The translations under genes were made by a program, and so were the position numbers. Shown here in pieces: positions 9,358 to 20,067 of a stretch of DNA of 64,000 nt. Position 1 is the stretch's first letter. Each line of letters begins with the position of its first letter. Source of the stretch: Planctomycetota bacterium (GTDB lineage: Bacteria; Planctomycetota; Planctomycetia; Planctomycetales; Planctomycetaceae); the NCBI GenBank assembly GCA_022600195.1, contig JAHZKX010000032.1, forward strand, positions 62,001 through 126,000. The letters run 5' to 3'. Below the pieces are notes generated by a model, which was not told where the DNA came from, searched no databases, and was given only the letters and a program-made list of their open reading frames with translations.

Positions 9358-11229
9358 ATGACAGATTCAGCTGCGTTACTCGATATACAGGGTTTAAAAA
9401 CCTACTTTCATACTGGTCGTGGTCTTGTGAAGGCTGTTGATGATTTGAGCATTACCATCCAGAAGGGAAAAACGCTTGGCCTTGTTGGTGAATCTGGATC
9501 AGGAAAATCTGTCACGTCTCTTTCAATCATGAAGTTACTTCCCGATACCGCAGCAAAAATCGACGCTGGTTCCATTGCCTTTCTGGGAAAAGACCTTGTG
9601 AAATTATCAGATCCCGAAATGCGAAACATTCGTGGCAGTGACATCAGCATGATATTCCAGGAGCCTGGGACTTCATTAAATCCGGTATTTCGAGTCGGCA
9701 AGCAGGTGATGGAAGCGATCCAATTGCACCAGAAGGTCAGTTCAGAAAAAGCGAAACAGAGGACGATCGAATTATTTAATGAGGTCGGCATTCTTGATCC
9801 GGAGCGACGGTTTTCGAGCTTTCCGCATGAGATGTCTGGAGGCCAGAAACAGCGCGTGATGATCGCGATGGCATTAAGTTGTAATCCGGAACTGTTAATC
9901 GCGGATGAGCCAACCACAGCCCTTGATGTAACGATTCAGGCACAAATATTAAATTTGATCAGAAAGTTACGTGATGAACGTGGTATGTCTGTCTTGTTTA
10001 TTACACATGATTTGGGAGTCATCGCAGAAATTGCAGATGATGTGGCTGTCATGTTTCGTGGAAAATTAGTCGAGTACAAACCAGTCGTCGAAATTTTCGA
10101 AAACCCGGAGCATCCTTACACAAAAGGTTTACTGGCGTGTCGTCCCGCATTGGACACATCATATAAACGGTTACCGACAGTCTCTGATTTCATGGAAATT
10201 GAGGAATTGGATACGGGAGAATACACGATCCAGCAAAAGTCATTTGACGAAGACCAGTTTATGGAGCTAACTGCTCATGCACGCCACCGAATATTACATC
10301 CACGATCGGAACTGGAAAGAATTGGTTATGACTGGAATGACGTAAAAGATCTTCCCGATTCAGAGTTTGTCAAAGAAACCGAAAAACCAATTTTGAGTCT
10401 GGATCAATTGCAGGTCTATTATCCCATAAAAAGTGGTATCTTTCGAAGAACGGTCGATAACGTTAGGGCGGTCGACGGTATGTCTTTGAATATCTATCGG
10501 GGACAAACTTTAGGGCTGGTGGGGGAATCTGGTTGTGGGAAAACAACAACTGGTAAGGCCATCGTGGGCCTCGCTCCCGTCACGAATGGGAAAATTCTCC
10601 TGGAAGGAAATGATCTGGCGCATATGAGTCGTGCCGGCCGAAAGCCATTCCGACGTAAAGTACAAATTATCTTTCAGGATCCGTATAGTTCACTCAATCC
10701 TCGTATGATGGTTTCCACAATCATCACCGAATCAATGATCGCCCATAAATTAGGGAAATCAAAACGGGATCGACGTGATCGAGCTGCTGCATTACTTGAA
10801 GAAGTTGGTTTATCTGTAGAACATTTAGATCGCTATCCACACGAGTTTTCAGGTGGGCAGCGTCAAAGAATTTCGATTGCGCGTGCATTGGCTGTCGAGC
10901 CGGAATTTATTATTTGCGATGAATCCGTTTCCGCTTTAGATGTTTCCGTACAAGCTCAAGTTTTGAATTTACTCAAAGATTTACAGGAACAACATAATCT
11001 AACCTACATTTTTATCAGCCATGATTTGAGTGTCGTTAAGTTTATGTCCGACATGATGGCGGTCATGAATCATGGGAAGTTAATTGAACTGGGGCCTTCA
11101 GAGATGGTCTATCAGTCCCCTCGGGATGACTATACAAGAAAATTGATCGATTCTGTTCCTACTGATGATGTGACGCAAATCAAGAAACGCGTTGAACATA
11201 GGAATACCAAGGCCTTTAAGCATAAATAA
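9358..11229 (+). CDS. Fused double ATPase of peptide ABC transporter (YejF/DppDF-like)
   Basis: Two Walker A (GESGSGKS, GESGCGKT), two LSGGQ-like (MSGGQKQR, FSGGQRQR) motifs in one 623-640 aa ORF. Confidence 0.93.
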   Translation: MTDSAALLDIQGLKTYFHTGRGLVKAVDDLSITIQKGKTLGLVGESGSGKSVTSLSIMKLLPDTAAKIDAGSIAFLGKDLVKLSDPEMRNIRGSDISMIFQEPGTSLNPVFRVGKQVMEAIQLHQKVSSEKAKQRTIELFNEVGILDPERRFSSFPHEMSGGQKQRVMIAMALSCNPELLIADEPTTALDVTIQAQILNLIRKLRDERGMSVLFITHDLGVIAEIADDVAVMFRGKLVEYKPVVEIFENPEHPYTKGLLACRPALDTSYKRLPTVSDFMEIEELDTGEYTIQQKSFDEDQFMELTAHARHRILHPRSELERIGYDWNDVKDLPDSEFVKETEKPILSLDQLQVYYPIKSGIFRRTVDNVRAVDGMSLNIYRGQTLGLVGESGCGKTTTGKAIVGLAPVTNGKILLEGNDLAHMSRAGRKPFRRKVQIIFQDPYSSLNPRMMVSTIITESMIAHKLGKSKRDRRDRAAALLEEVGLSVEHLDRYPHEFSGGQRQRISIARALAVEPEFIICDESVSALDVSVQAQVLNLLKDLQEQHNLTYIFISHDLSVVKFMSDMMAVMNHGKLIELGPSEMVYQSPRDDYTRKLIDSVPTDDVTQIKKRVEHRNTKAFKHK

Positions 11230-11401
11230 AACAAGACATGTAAATTTGTAAATATGAATTAAGAAGCCGATTTTCTACTTTCCGTACAGTAGACTGCCAG
11301 AATTTCCATTGCTAGTCTTTCTTTCGTAGTTTACGGAACCGGCAATCTTTGTGCTGGTGTAACAATTTAACATCCTATACGGAAAGACTAGGAAAAGGAT
11401 C

Positions 11402-11833
11402 ATGACAATAAAACCATCAAGGAACGTCGTTTTAGCAAGTCTATTTTGTCTGTTGTTCATTCAACCAGTTTCATCTGAAGAACAAAAAAAAGGTGAACAT
11501 GACTGGCTGGTCAAACACCCCACGATCCAGAAACTATTGAAGCTGCACAACGAGGAACGAAAGCGAAATGGACTTTCACAACTGACCCTGAACACAAAAA
11601 TGTGTATAAAGGCACAAGATCATGCAAAATGGATGGCCGAAACCGGGTATTACCAGCACAGCAATTTACCCTGGCCTGAAATTATTTTTCAAGGTCCTAC
11701 CACAGCTGCATCAGCCGTCAATGGCTGGATTGCCTCACCAGCACACCATTCCATCATGCTGACGGGTTCACAAGTCGGATTTGGTTACATGGTAATAAAT
11801 GGCAGTCACTACTGGGTTGGTGTCTTTCAATAA
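11402..11833 (+). CDS. Secreted CAP/SCP-domain protein
   Basis: LHNEERKRNGLSQLTLNTKMCIKAQDHAKWMA...HSNL...NGWIASPAHHSIMLTG...GFGYMVINGSHYWVGVF. Confidence 0.85.
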   Translation: MTIKPSRNVVLASLFCLLFIQPVSSEEQKKGEHDWLVKHPTIQKLLKLHNEERKRNGLSQLTLNTKMCIKAQDHAKWMAETGYYQHSNLPWPEIIFQGPTTAASAVNGWIASPAHHSIMLTGSQVGFGYMVINGSHYWVGVFQ

Positions 11834-11883
11834 GAACTAAGGATTCTCTGTGGATGAAACAGGGATCGCCTGTTATTGTCGAT

Positions 11884-11946
11884 AAGGCTGATTTTGGTTA
11901 ATGGTAAGTCTAAACATAACTTGCTTTTAAAACCAAAATCAGCCTT
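11884..11946 (+). terminator. Long inverted repeat downstream of CAP gene, possible terminator or RNA hairpin
   Basis: AAGGCTGATTTTGGTT / AACCAAAATCAGCCTT perfect 16-bp arms, 31-nt loop; only a weak T-tract follows. Confidence 0.55.
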
Positions 11947-12078
11947 GTTCTATTTGCCTCAGTCTGCCACAATCTGAGATCAGTAATCGATGTGCTTTCT
12001 TCTAATTTATTGGAAGAGGCCTCCTAATCTTCAAGTGATTTTTCCGACTTTTCAATGGAGTAAATTGAAGGAATATCC

Positions 12079-14025
12079 ATGTATTTAGTTTCCCGCCTGA
12101 GTCCGTTGCTTTTGACCGTCTTGCTCTCCTTACTTCTCACCGGTTGCCCAGGGCCTTCTACCAAAAATGGGGAAGAGAATTCAGAATCATCTGAAAAATC
12201 TGAATCGACTGACGACACTCCTCCCGAAATACTGTTGGAACCGTTTGATGCACCCAAACTTGCTGACCTGGATGCAGAAGTGGAATGGGAAAAACAACCC
12301 GTTCTTGACAGTATGGATTTATTACGTGAACGACAAAGTAAAGAAAAGCAATTAATCAGTGTCACTGATGCTCTCAAACTCAAGAACACAAATCAGGAGA
12401 TCAATGAAAAGATCCTGAGTGCATTAGGCAGGCTTCCTGAAAATGATGAAGAAGTCAACTGGGGCGCCACCATCAATCGCCATGTCCTGGCTGACATGAA
12501 AAGTACAAATCCGATTATGGGAAGTTCCGCTGTAGAGTTTGAGGTTTCTTCACTGACTGGTTTTGGGTTATTCAGTTTTGATTGGAATTTCATTCCTTTT
12601 GCTGTTTCAGATACAGTGGTTTCATGGCAGTCCAGTAAAGACAAGCTCTATGATAAAGTTGTACTTCGCGATGATCTGACCTGGTCAGATGGTGTGCCAA
12701 TCACGGCACATGATATTGTATTTACTTTTCAGACCATTATGAATCCGAAAGTTCCAGTGCCTGCTGTCAGATCTGGCACCGACCAGATCCGCTGGATTCA
12801 AGCTTATGATGATCAGACCCTGGTCTTTTTTCACAAAGAAGCGCTACCCACTAATGTCTGGAATCTTAACTTTCCAATTATCCCCAAGCACATTTATGAA
12901 AAAGAACTAGAAACAGATCCAACTCTGCAAGATAGTGAATATCATGTGAAGCACGAAAATAATCCTGTTACCGGTGGCCCTTATGAGTTAGAGGAACGAG
13001 TCCGGGGGCAGGAAATTATTTTGAGGCGGCGAGAAAGCTGGTATATGCACAATGGCAAAGAGGTCCGAAAAAGACCCTATTTCGAACGCGTGCGTCTGAG
13101 AATCATTCAGGACCCCAATACGGCCTTATTAGCACTGAAAAAAGGTCAAATTGATGAGATGGCCCTCAATCCTGAATTGTGGAAAACACAAACTGAAAAC
13201 GATGATTTTTATAATAACTGTACCAAAGCAAATGGTTTGGAATGGGTCTATTTCTATTTTGGGTGGAACTGCAAGACATTGTTCTTTGAGGATAAGCGGG
13301 TCCGCCAGGCAATGTCTTATGCCTTTAACCATGACGAAATGCTGAAAGAACTTTGCTATGGTTTATATCAGCCGTGCACTGGCGTTTATCATGAAACGGC
13401 CTGGATGTCACCGAAACCCATGACAAAACCATATAAGCAAGATCTGACTAAAGCCGAAAACTTACTCGATGATGCTGGATGGATTGATCATGATGGTGAT
13501 GGAATCCGTGACAAGGAATTTGATGGAAAAATCATTCCGTTCCAGTTCACGATCATGACTTCAAACAGGCCTTTATCGCTTTCGATTTGTACTTTACTCA
13601 AAGAAAATCTGGAGCAGATTGGCATACTCTGCGATGTCAAACCGACCGAGTTTACCGTCATGCAGGAAAAGTCAAGGAAGCATCAATATCAGGCGATGTT
13701 CGCCGGTTGGGGAACGGGAACTGACCCGGATACTTCTGTGAATTTGTGGAAGACGGACGCAGGTCGTAATTACGGACAATATTCGAACCCTGAAGTCGAT
13801 GCGCTTTTCGAAGAAGGGCGTCGTGAATTTGACAAAGACAAACGCGCCAAGATTTATGGGAAAATTCACCAAATCCTGTATGAAGATCAGCCCTATACAT
13901 GGCTCTATTTCCGCAATTCGTTCTACGGTTTCAATAAAGATCTGAGAGGTTACGTATTCAGTCCTCGTGGTCCTTATGGATACGGACCTGGTTTTGGCAG
14001 TCTTTGGAAACCTGTCAGCAAATAG
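12079..14025 (+). CDS. Peptide ABC transporter substrate-binding lipoprotein (SBP family 5, YejA-like)
   Basis: Lipobox LLLTGC; DDLTWSDGVPITAHDIVFTFQTI, a family 5 hallmark. Confidence 0.9.
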   Translation: MYLVSRLSPLLLTVLLSLLLTGCPGPSTKNGEENSESSEKSESTDDTPPEILLEPFDAPKLADLDAEVEWEKQPVLDSMDLLRERQSKEKQLISVTDALKLKNTNQEINEKILSALGRLPENDEEVNWGATINRHVLADMKSTNPIMGSSAVEFEVSSLTGFGLFSFDWNFIPFAVSDTVVSWQSSKDKLYDKVVLRDDLTWSDGVPITAHDIVFTFQTIMNPKVPVPAVRSGTDQIRWIQAYDDQTLVFFHKEALPTNVWNLNFPIIPKHIYEKELETDPTLQDSEYHVKHENNPVTGGPYELEERVRGQEIILRRRESWYMHNGKEVRKRPYFERVRLRIIQDPNTALLALKKGQIDEMALNPELWKTQTENDDFYNNCTKANGLEWVYFYFGWNCKTLFFEDKRVRQAMSYAFNHDEMLKELCYGLYQPCTGVYHETAWMSPKPMTKPYKQDLTKAENLLDDAGWIDHDGDGIRDKEFDGKIIPFQFTIMTSNRPLSLSICTLLKENLEQIGILCDVKPTEFTVMQEKSRKHQYQAMFAGWGTGTDPDTSVNLWKTDAGRNYGQYSNPEVDALFEEGRREFDKDKRAKIYGKIHQILYEDQPYTWLYFRNSFYGFNKDLRGYVFSPRGPYGYGPGFGSLWKPVSK

Positions 14026-14135
14026 CTGGATGAAACATTTTGTTTCAACACAGAAGGTGGGCCAGTTTCAATTCTGGAACTCCTTGAAAGTCACTACATT
14101 TTTTGTTGATTCTGTTAATGGATTGATTCAAAAGC

Positions 14136-15122
14136 ATGTTCAGCTATTTAGTGCGAAGGCTTTTCATCGGGGTGATTACTCTCGTATTGATTACGTTTAT
14201 CATTTTTGGGTTAATACGCAACATGCCCGGAACTCCAATCTCTGTCAATATGGCAATGATTGATCCGGGTAAAGAGTTAAATACTGCCGACATTAAGCGA
14301 ATGGAAAAAGCCTATGGGTTGGATAAGCCCTGGTACCAATCCTATGGAGTGTGGGTGCGTAATGTACTTCAAATGGACTTTGGGAGATCCATTTCAAGAA
14401 AGCAACCTGTGGCCCGGCTGATCAAAGAACGCATGGGCCCCACATTGATCTTATCATTGAGTTCTTTATTACTCACCTATCTCCTGGCGATTCCCATGGG
14501 CTTGTATTCATCGGCAAGACAGGGAAAACTGGATGAGAGAACTGTCGGCACGATTCTGTACATGCTTTATTCTTTTCCCAGCTTTGTTGCTGCTCTATTT
14601 TTGCAGATCTATCTGGCAAATAAACTGGGTTGGCTACCGTTGTATGGCATGAAAAGTGATGGCTATGCATCCATGACAGCAACTCAACAAGCCTGGGACA
14701 TTTTTAAACATGCTCTGATGCCGGTGATTTGTTACACATATGGCAGTCTGGCATATTACAGTCGTTTTATTCGTGCCAACATGCATGAAGTTTTGAGACA
14801 GGATTATATTCGTACTGCTCGTGCTAAGGGGTTAGGTCCCATTACAGTATTAGTCAAACATGCTTTCCGAAATACATTTATTCCTCTGGTCACATTAATT
14901 GGATTAACACTGCCTTCGTTGTTAGGAGGTTCTGTGATCATCGAACGAATCTTTAGCTGGCCGGGAATGGGCCAACTATATTTTGAATCGATTCTGGAAA
15001 GAGATTACCCCACCATTATGGGGCTGACATTAATGTTTTCCATATTAACATTAGCCGGGCAACTTCTGGCTGATATCTTTTACGCAATGGCTGACCCACG
15101 CGTCAAAATTGCAGATCATTAA
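14136..15122 (+). CDS. Peptide ABC transporter permease (DppB/YejB-like)
   Basis: MFSYLVRRLFIGVITLVLITFIIFGLIRNMPG...; EAA loop RTARAKGLGPITVLVKHAFRNTFIPLVT. Confidence 0.92.
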   Translation: MFSYLVRRLFIGVITLVLITFIIFGLIRNMPGTPISVNMAMIDPGKELNTADIKRMEKAYGLDKPWYQSYGVWVRNVLQMDFGRSISRKQPVARLIKERMGPTLILSLSSLLLTYLLAIPMGLYSSARQGKLDERTVGTILYMLYSFPSFVAALFLQIYLANKLGWLPLYGMKSDGYASMTATQQAWDIFKHALMPVICYTYGSLAYYSRFIRANMHEVLRQDYIRTARAKGLGPITVLVKHAFRNTFIPLVTLIGLTLPSLLGGSVIIERIFSWPGMGQLYFESILERDYPTIMGLTLMFSILTLAGQLLADIFYAMADPRVKIADH

Positions 15123-15184
15123 TCGCGTTTCTGAGTATTATTTATTTGAGCTTTGCCGTGTTCCTGATTTGAATCAAAAAAAAA

Positions 15185-16297
15185 ATGATGCAAGAGCAAT
15201 CTGAAGAAAAATCTGAATCGACTTCACAACAGAAGAGCGTCAAAAAGTCCCCCAACTTCTGGGCTGAAACCTGGCAACGTTTCAAGGGACGAAAAATGGC
15301 CATGCTGGCATTGATTTATATCGGTTTTTTGGGATTTGTGGCCGTCTTTGCACCCGCAATCGCCGGAACAAAGCCAGTCATCTGCAAATATAAGGGGCAT
15401 ATTTATTTTCCCGCATTAGGCTACTTTCGGCGTCAATGGGAAAACCCGATTTTTCAAAAAGATAAATTTCGAAATCGCTATCCAGAAAATTTGGAGAAAA
15501 AAGACGCAGACAGCTGGGCGATCTGGCCATTAGTGTATCAGGACCCGTATCGACGTGTTTATGATGATGAGTGGAAAGGCTTGCCAGGCAATCCAACACA
15601 AGAGACGGGCTCCCCCAGTCTCCGAAACTGGTTTGGAACAGATCAGCGTGGTGTCGACGTATTTGCACAAATGGTGCATGGGACAACGATCGCCTTGTTG
15701 GTTGGTTTTGTCTCCATGGGCATTGCTGGTGTCATCGGAATCATAGTAGGAGCTTTAGCTGGTTTTTATGGAAAATGGATTGATATGGGACTCAGTCGCC
15801 TGATTGAAGTCGTCATGTGTATTCCCACCTTGATTTTGATTCTTGCGATTATTGCCATTATTGACTCACCCACTATCTGGCATATGATGGCTATCATTGG
15901 CTGCACTGGCTGGACGGGTATTGCACGTCTGGCGCGCGCCGAGTTCATGAAGTTGCGAGAAAGTGACTTTGTTCTTGCAGCAAAGACGACGGGGATCGGG
16001 CAATTTCGAATTATCTTCCGCTATATCTTGCCCAATTCATTAGCACCTGTGCTGGTTCCCATTACGTTTGGAATTGCCGCTGCTATTCTCATCGAAAGCG
16101 GCCTCAGCTTTCTGGGATTTGGCGCACCACCACCGAATCCCAGTTGGGGGACGCTTCTCAATCTCGGACGGCAAAACCTGCAGATGTGGTGGTTGATCTT
16201 TTTTCCAGGCATGGCCATTTTTCTGGCAGTTCTGGCTTATAATCTGATTGGCGAAGGCTTACAGGAAGCCTCTGATCCGCGATTGCGGGACGCATAA
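15185..16297 (+). CDS. Peptide ABC transporter permease (DppC/YejE-like, large periplasmic insertion)
   Basis: FGTDQRGVDVFAQMVHGTTIALLVG; EAA loop; insertion KPVICKYKGHIYFPALG...WAIWPLVYQDPYR. Confidence 0.9.
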   Translation: MMQEQSEEKSESTSQQKSVKKSPNFWAETWQRFKGRKMAMLALIYIGFLGFVAVFAPAIAGTKPVICKYKGHIYFPALGYFRRQWENPIFQKDKFRNRYPENLEKKDADSWAIWPLVYQDPYRRVYDDEWKGLPGNPTQETGSPSLRNWFGTDQRGVDVFAQMVHGTTIALLVGFVSMGIAGVIGIIVGALAGFYGKWIDMGLSRLIEVVMCIPTLILILAIIAIIDSPTIWHMMAIIGCTGWTGIARLARAEFMKLRESDFVLAAKTTGIGQFRIIFRYILPNSLAPVLVPITFGIAAAILIESGLSFLGFGAPPPNPSWGTLLNLGRQNLQMWWLIFFPGMAIFLAVLAYNLIGEGLQEASDPRLRDA

Positions 16298-16305
16298 CCC
16301 TCACT

Positions 16306-18615
16306 TCATTTTTTATGAGATTTTTCGGTCAACAGAACGGATTCCAAGGTTCGTAACTTTTCCTGAATCTCATCGAATTGTTGTTTTTGCAGTGGATGAT
16401 TGCCATATCGGACTTCATAAAACAGCTCTGTAAAGAACTCCGGATACTCAACGATGTGTGATTGACTTAATTCTGCATTCAAGTCAACGAGAATCTGATC
16501 GGCAAACTCTTTTTGTGTTTCAGATCGTGATCTCACAAACCCTTTTGTTGCAAGCAAGGATTGATATTTTTCGTAAAATGCAACATTGGCTGAACTGACA
16601 GCGTCTTGGGATCGCATTTTTTGACGGAAAATCATTCTGGCTAATTTGATACTCATACGTAGCAGCCATTTTACAACAAAAAACAGACCTGTAATGATAA
16701 AAACTGCTGCGCCCCCCTCCCAACTAAACCAGCGACGGGGAGAGAGTAAAAAACGTTTGATTGATGCTAGAAGTTCAGACATTGTTGCCCGAATATAAAT
16801 CAATCTGTTTCCTAGTTTCTTTCCTGTTCTGAGTAACGGATCATAAAAAGAAGTTTTTTGCCGTTGGTAGGAGACTCCAACAACAAATTCAGACCAGAAC
16901 TGGGACATCATATTTGAGACGCCTTTCAGGTTACTCAATGAGGGGGCGTTCTGTGCGACGCTTTCGGCTCTTGCTAAAGTCGGTGTGGCATCCATCGTTA
17001 CCCAATGATAATCGATATATGCTTCCACCCAGGAGTGTGCATAACGCTGTTGTACTTCAAATTGGTGAGATAAATATTTCTGTTCTCCACCTTTGAATCC
17101 AGTGATGACGCGCGTTGGAATATCGATCGCTCTTAGCATGAGTGCCAGGGCAGAAGCATAGTACTCACAGTGCCCTGATTTGCGATTGAAGAGAAAATCT
17201 TCAACCGGGTCTATTGTGGGGTCATGAATTGACATATTCAGTGTATAAGTAAATTCACCTGAATCACGTAAATGTGATTCAATTAATCTGGCTTTTTCAG
17301 ATTTTGATTTTAATTCCGGATGAGATGCTATTAATTCCTTTGTATATCGAATGAGATTTGCAATATCGTCTCGAGGTAGTCTCAAATAATCTATTTCTTC
17401 AAAGAGTATATTCATTCCGAGATTGTCAGCCGCGTTTTTTGCTGTCAGAACAGTATATTTCGTACTTTCTCCTTTTCGAGGTTGTGATTTCTGTCTTACT
17501 ACCAGAGTATCCTGATTGACAATGTTTCCTGAATCACGCGGCATATCCATCCCAACAAACGGCTGCATGATAAATAATACTTTTGTCCCGATCGATTCCA
17601 GATTAATTTCCTGCCGATAGAGTTTGTCTGTATTCAGTTCTCTGGAGTTTAAGAGCCTCCTATCATAATCCATGCTCGCTCTCGTCCAACTGCCATTCTT
17701 ATATGTTGAAAGAATAGAGCCTCGGAAGAGAGGTTCATCCAACCCGAATTTATTAATAAAATCAGTTACAGAAACCGGTTCGTCTGTTTCGTTGTCGTAT
17801 ATCGCCAATTCCAAAACACGTTCAGAACTTTCAAGGATTTCTCCCATTTCACCCAGTTGAACTTTTTCAGAGAAACCAACCATTGGTTGACGACTTGCGG
17901 CGAGAGTTTCATTATCAAAATATGTACGATTTGCCCATAATCGCGGTATGAGTAAAAAGAAACACATTGAAATGAATAAAGCACTAATAGAGCAGGCAAT
18001 CGTTGCGAAGAAAAATTCTCCTGTTAGCCACTGTCGATTTTGGTCAGCTAGAACTCCATTCTTCACCTGACTTGTCAGACGAAATGGCGAAGTATCATCG
18101 CCAGCGACTGTCATTTGTGGAATTGTTCCAGGGGTCTCTTGTTTGTAGAAGGTATTTCGTATTCGGAAGAGTGAAAATACAGAGAGAGTCCAGATCGCCA
18201 AAAACAGATAAACCACAAGCAGAAGGCCGTAATAACCAGATTCGGTCAGAACTGATCCAACCGCAATCTGTAAAAAACCTAATGCAGCAAGCCACCAGTA
18301 TTGTGTCTCTCCTTTTTTTTGCAGGAGAATAATCCAAGTCAAATACACTAAAAAATGTGCACCAGCCAGCAGGCGGCCTTCGATATCTGAGATAAATTCA
18401 TTACACACAACCAGGAATGCTAACAGTCCCAAGACATTGCCCCAGAGCGGGCTCAAACTGAATTTGTTCCAGCGGTCGGTGAAAAAGAGAGTCAACAGGC
18501 CTAAAGGAATCGTCAACAGTTGTGGAAAGACTCCACCTTCCGCCATCATAAACATGATGCTTGATAAGGCGACAAGAAAATAGATACTGAATTGAAACGT
18601 AAATGTTAAATTCAC
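16306..18615 (-). CDS. Transglutaminase-like membrane protein (TgpA/DUF3488 type)
   Basis: N-terminal TMs; SGHCEYYASALALMLRAIDIPTRVITGF...HSWVEAYIDYHWVTMDATP catalytic Cys/His/Asp pattern. Confidence 0.88.
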   Translation of the reverse strand: MNLTFTFQFSIYFLVALSSIMFMMAEGGVFPQLLTIPLGLLTLFFTDRWNKFSLSPLWGNVLGLLAFLVVCNEFISDIEGRLLAGAHFLVYLTWIILLQKKGETQYWWLAALGFLQIAVGSVLTESGYYGLLLVVYLFLAIWTLSVFSLFRIRNTFYKQETPGTIPQMTVAGDDTSPFRLTSQVKNGVLADQNRQWLTGEFFFATIACSISALFISMCFFLLIPRLWANRTYFDNETLAASRQPMVGFSEKVQLGEMGEILESSERVLELAIYDNETDEPVSVTDFINKFGLDEPLFRGSILSTYKNGSWTRASMDYDRRLLNSRELNTDKLYRQEINLESIGTKVLFIMQPFVGMDMPRDSGNIVNQDTLVVRQKSQPRKGESTKYTVLTAKNAADNLGMNILFEEIDYLRLPRDDIANLIRYTKELIASHPELKSKSEKARLIESHLRDSGEFTYTLNMSIHDPTIDPVEDFLFNRKSGHCEYYASALALMLRAIDIPTRVITGFKGGEQKYLSHQFEVQQRYAHSWVEAYIDYHWVTMDATPTLARAESVAQNAPSLSNLKGVSNMMSQFWSEFVVGVSYQRQKTSFYDPLLRTGKKLGNRLIYIRATMSELLASIKRFLLSPRRWFSWEGGAAVFIITGLFFVVKWLLRMSIKLARMIFRQKMRSQDAVSSANVAFYEKYQSLLATKGFVRSRSETQKEFADQILVDLNAELSQSHIVEYPEFFTELFYEVRYGNHPLQKQQFDEIQEKLRTLESVLLTEKSHKK

Positions 18616-18654
18616 AAGCTATGCTCTACTGGATAATAATTCTATCAGGTGAAA

Positions 18655-20067
18655 TCAGTCGATGTCTAAAACGAGCCAGCGCGAAAGAAGTTCTGGATCT
18701 GCTTCGATTGCTCTCCATTGTCCATTCATCTCAAGGCCTCGTTTTTCAAATATTTTGTGTAAATGAGTGCGTTTGCCTGAATTACTTTCTTTTCTGGTTG
18801 TAACCATAACAGTACGTGATCGAGGGGAACTCGCTTGTGAGATCAATTTAGCAAATTCGTCTTCTGTTTGAGACTTACCCGGTTGCAACGTTGAAAGGAA
18901 ATCCAATAAATATTCCAAGCCCATCGATCCCATACCAACTTCCAAATGTTCTAAAGATTTTCCTTGTGAAATAAATGTTAATTTCGTGTCTCGGCTGTAT
19001 TTTAAATGTTCTCTACAAATCGTCCCCACAAAACTGATCGCCCACTCCACAAGTTCTTGCTGATCAAGATCCGGAAACGAGGGCAACCACAAATCAAGAC
19101 CTATGACCAAGTCATAGTTTCGATTTTGATGATATTCCCGAACCATCAATTCCCCCTGACGAGCAGAACTTCTCCAATGGATTGCTCGTTGGCTATCTCC
19201 GGTACGATATTCGCGGATATGATTAAATTCGTCGTCAAAGACACCGCGACGGCTCTGGCTTTGCTGAGCCATTTCTGCGTCGGAGAAAAAGTCATTAGCC
19301 CAATGTGAGCTTAGTTTGCCGATCTGAGGATGTACAATGATTTCATCATACTCAGAAAATACCGCCCCCCGATTTACCAGTCCCAGCGGATACTTTGTTG
19401 ATACTTGCAATGGTCCAAACTGGTAGATTCCGCGGTGCATCAATTTTGCATAATAATGAGCCGATAATTTTTGGCGCGGTCCCACTCTTCGGAAAACAAC
19501 AGATGCTTCCAGTTTTTCATGTCGATTAGTAAAAAAATCGCTCACTTCCATCAGGTAGGCTGCAATCAGTCGTTTATTATTTTCAAGGGTGACTTCCGCG
19601 GTAAATATTTCACCTACCATGACTCTTTGTGGGATCAGTCGTTTTAATTTGATATTTTTCAACATACTGTATGTGATCCATCCATTGAGAACAAATGGGC
19701 CAGTCATCATGGCAAAAACCAGCATTAGCATATTTTCGCGTGAGAGGACTGAGCCTACAAACAGGATAGTCATTATCAACAGATATATTAATCCATCTCG
19801 TGGAAGTGAAACCCGGTTTCGTCCGATACGTTTGAACTGGAATCGTTGCAATGCCGGGATGAATATTATGAGAACTTGAAAAAGTCCCCACAAAAACAAA
19901 GCACTTGCTGCAAACCTCAAGATCGCTGGGAGATTAGGGTGAATTCGACCTAGCGTCAGTGGTGCCTGATAAGTGTAGATAAAAATGAACACGCCGATGA
20001 GCATAGATAAGAACCCCGGTCGCCATTCGGTTCGTGTTCTCCATAATCTGGCTAATATGTTGTTCAT
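18655..20067 (-). CDS. DUF58 domain protein
   Basis: FNHIREYRTGDSQRAIHWRSSARQGELMVREYHQ is the DUF58 core motif. Confidence 0.9.
   Translation of the reverse strand: MNNILARLWRTRTEWRPGFLSMLIGVFIFIYTYQAPLTLGRIHPNLPAILRFAASALFLWGLFQVLIIFIPALQRFQFKRIGRNRVSLPRDGLIYLLIMTILFVGSVLSRENMLMLVFAMMTGPFVLNGWITYSMLKNIKLKRLIPQRVMVGEIFTAEVTLENNKRLIAAYLMEVSDFFTNRHEKLEASVVFRRVGPRQKLSAHYYAKLMHRGIYQFGPLQVSTKYPLGLVNRGAVFSEYDEIIVHPQIGKLSSHWANDFFSDAEMAQQSQSRRGVFDDEFNHIREYRTGDSQRAIHWRSSARQGELMVREYHQNRNYDLVIGLDLWLPSFPDLDQQELVEWAISFVGTICREHLKYSRDTKLTFISQGKSLEHLEVGMGSMGLEYLLDFLSTLQPGKSQTEDEFAKLISQASSPRSRTVMVTTRKESNSGKRTHLHKIFEKRGLEMNGQWRAIEADPELLSRWLVLDID

Noticed and set aside
9408-9917. 169-aa minus-strand ORF inside the fused ABC ATPase
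   Set aside because: Fully antisense to conserved Walker/signature regions; explained by codon constraints.
13967-14263. 98-aa ORF bridging the SBP and permease genes
   Set aside because: Overlaps both well-supported genes in another frame.
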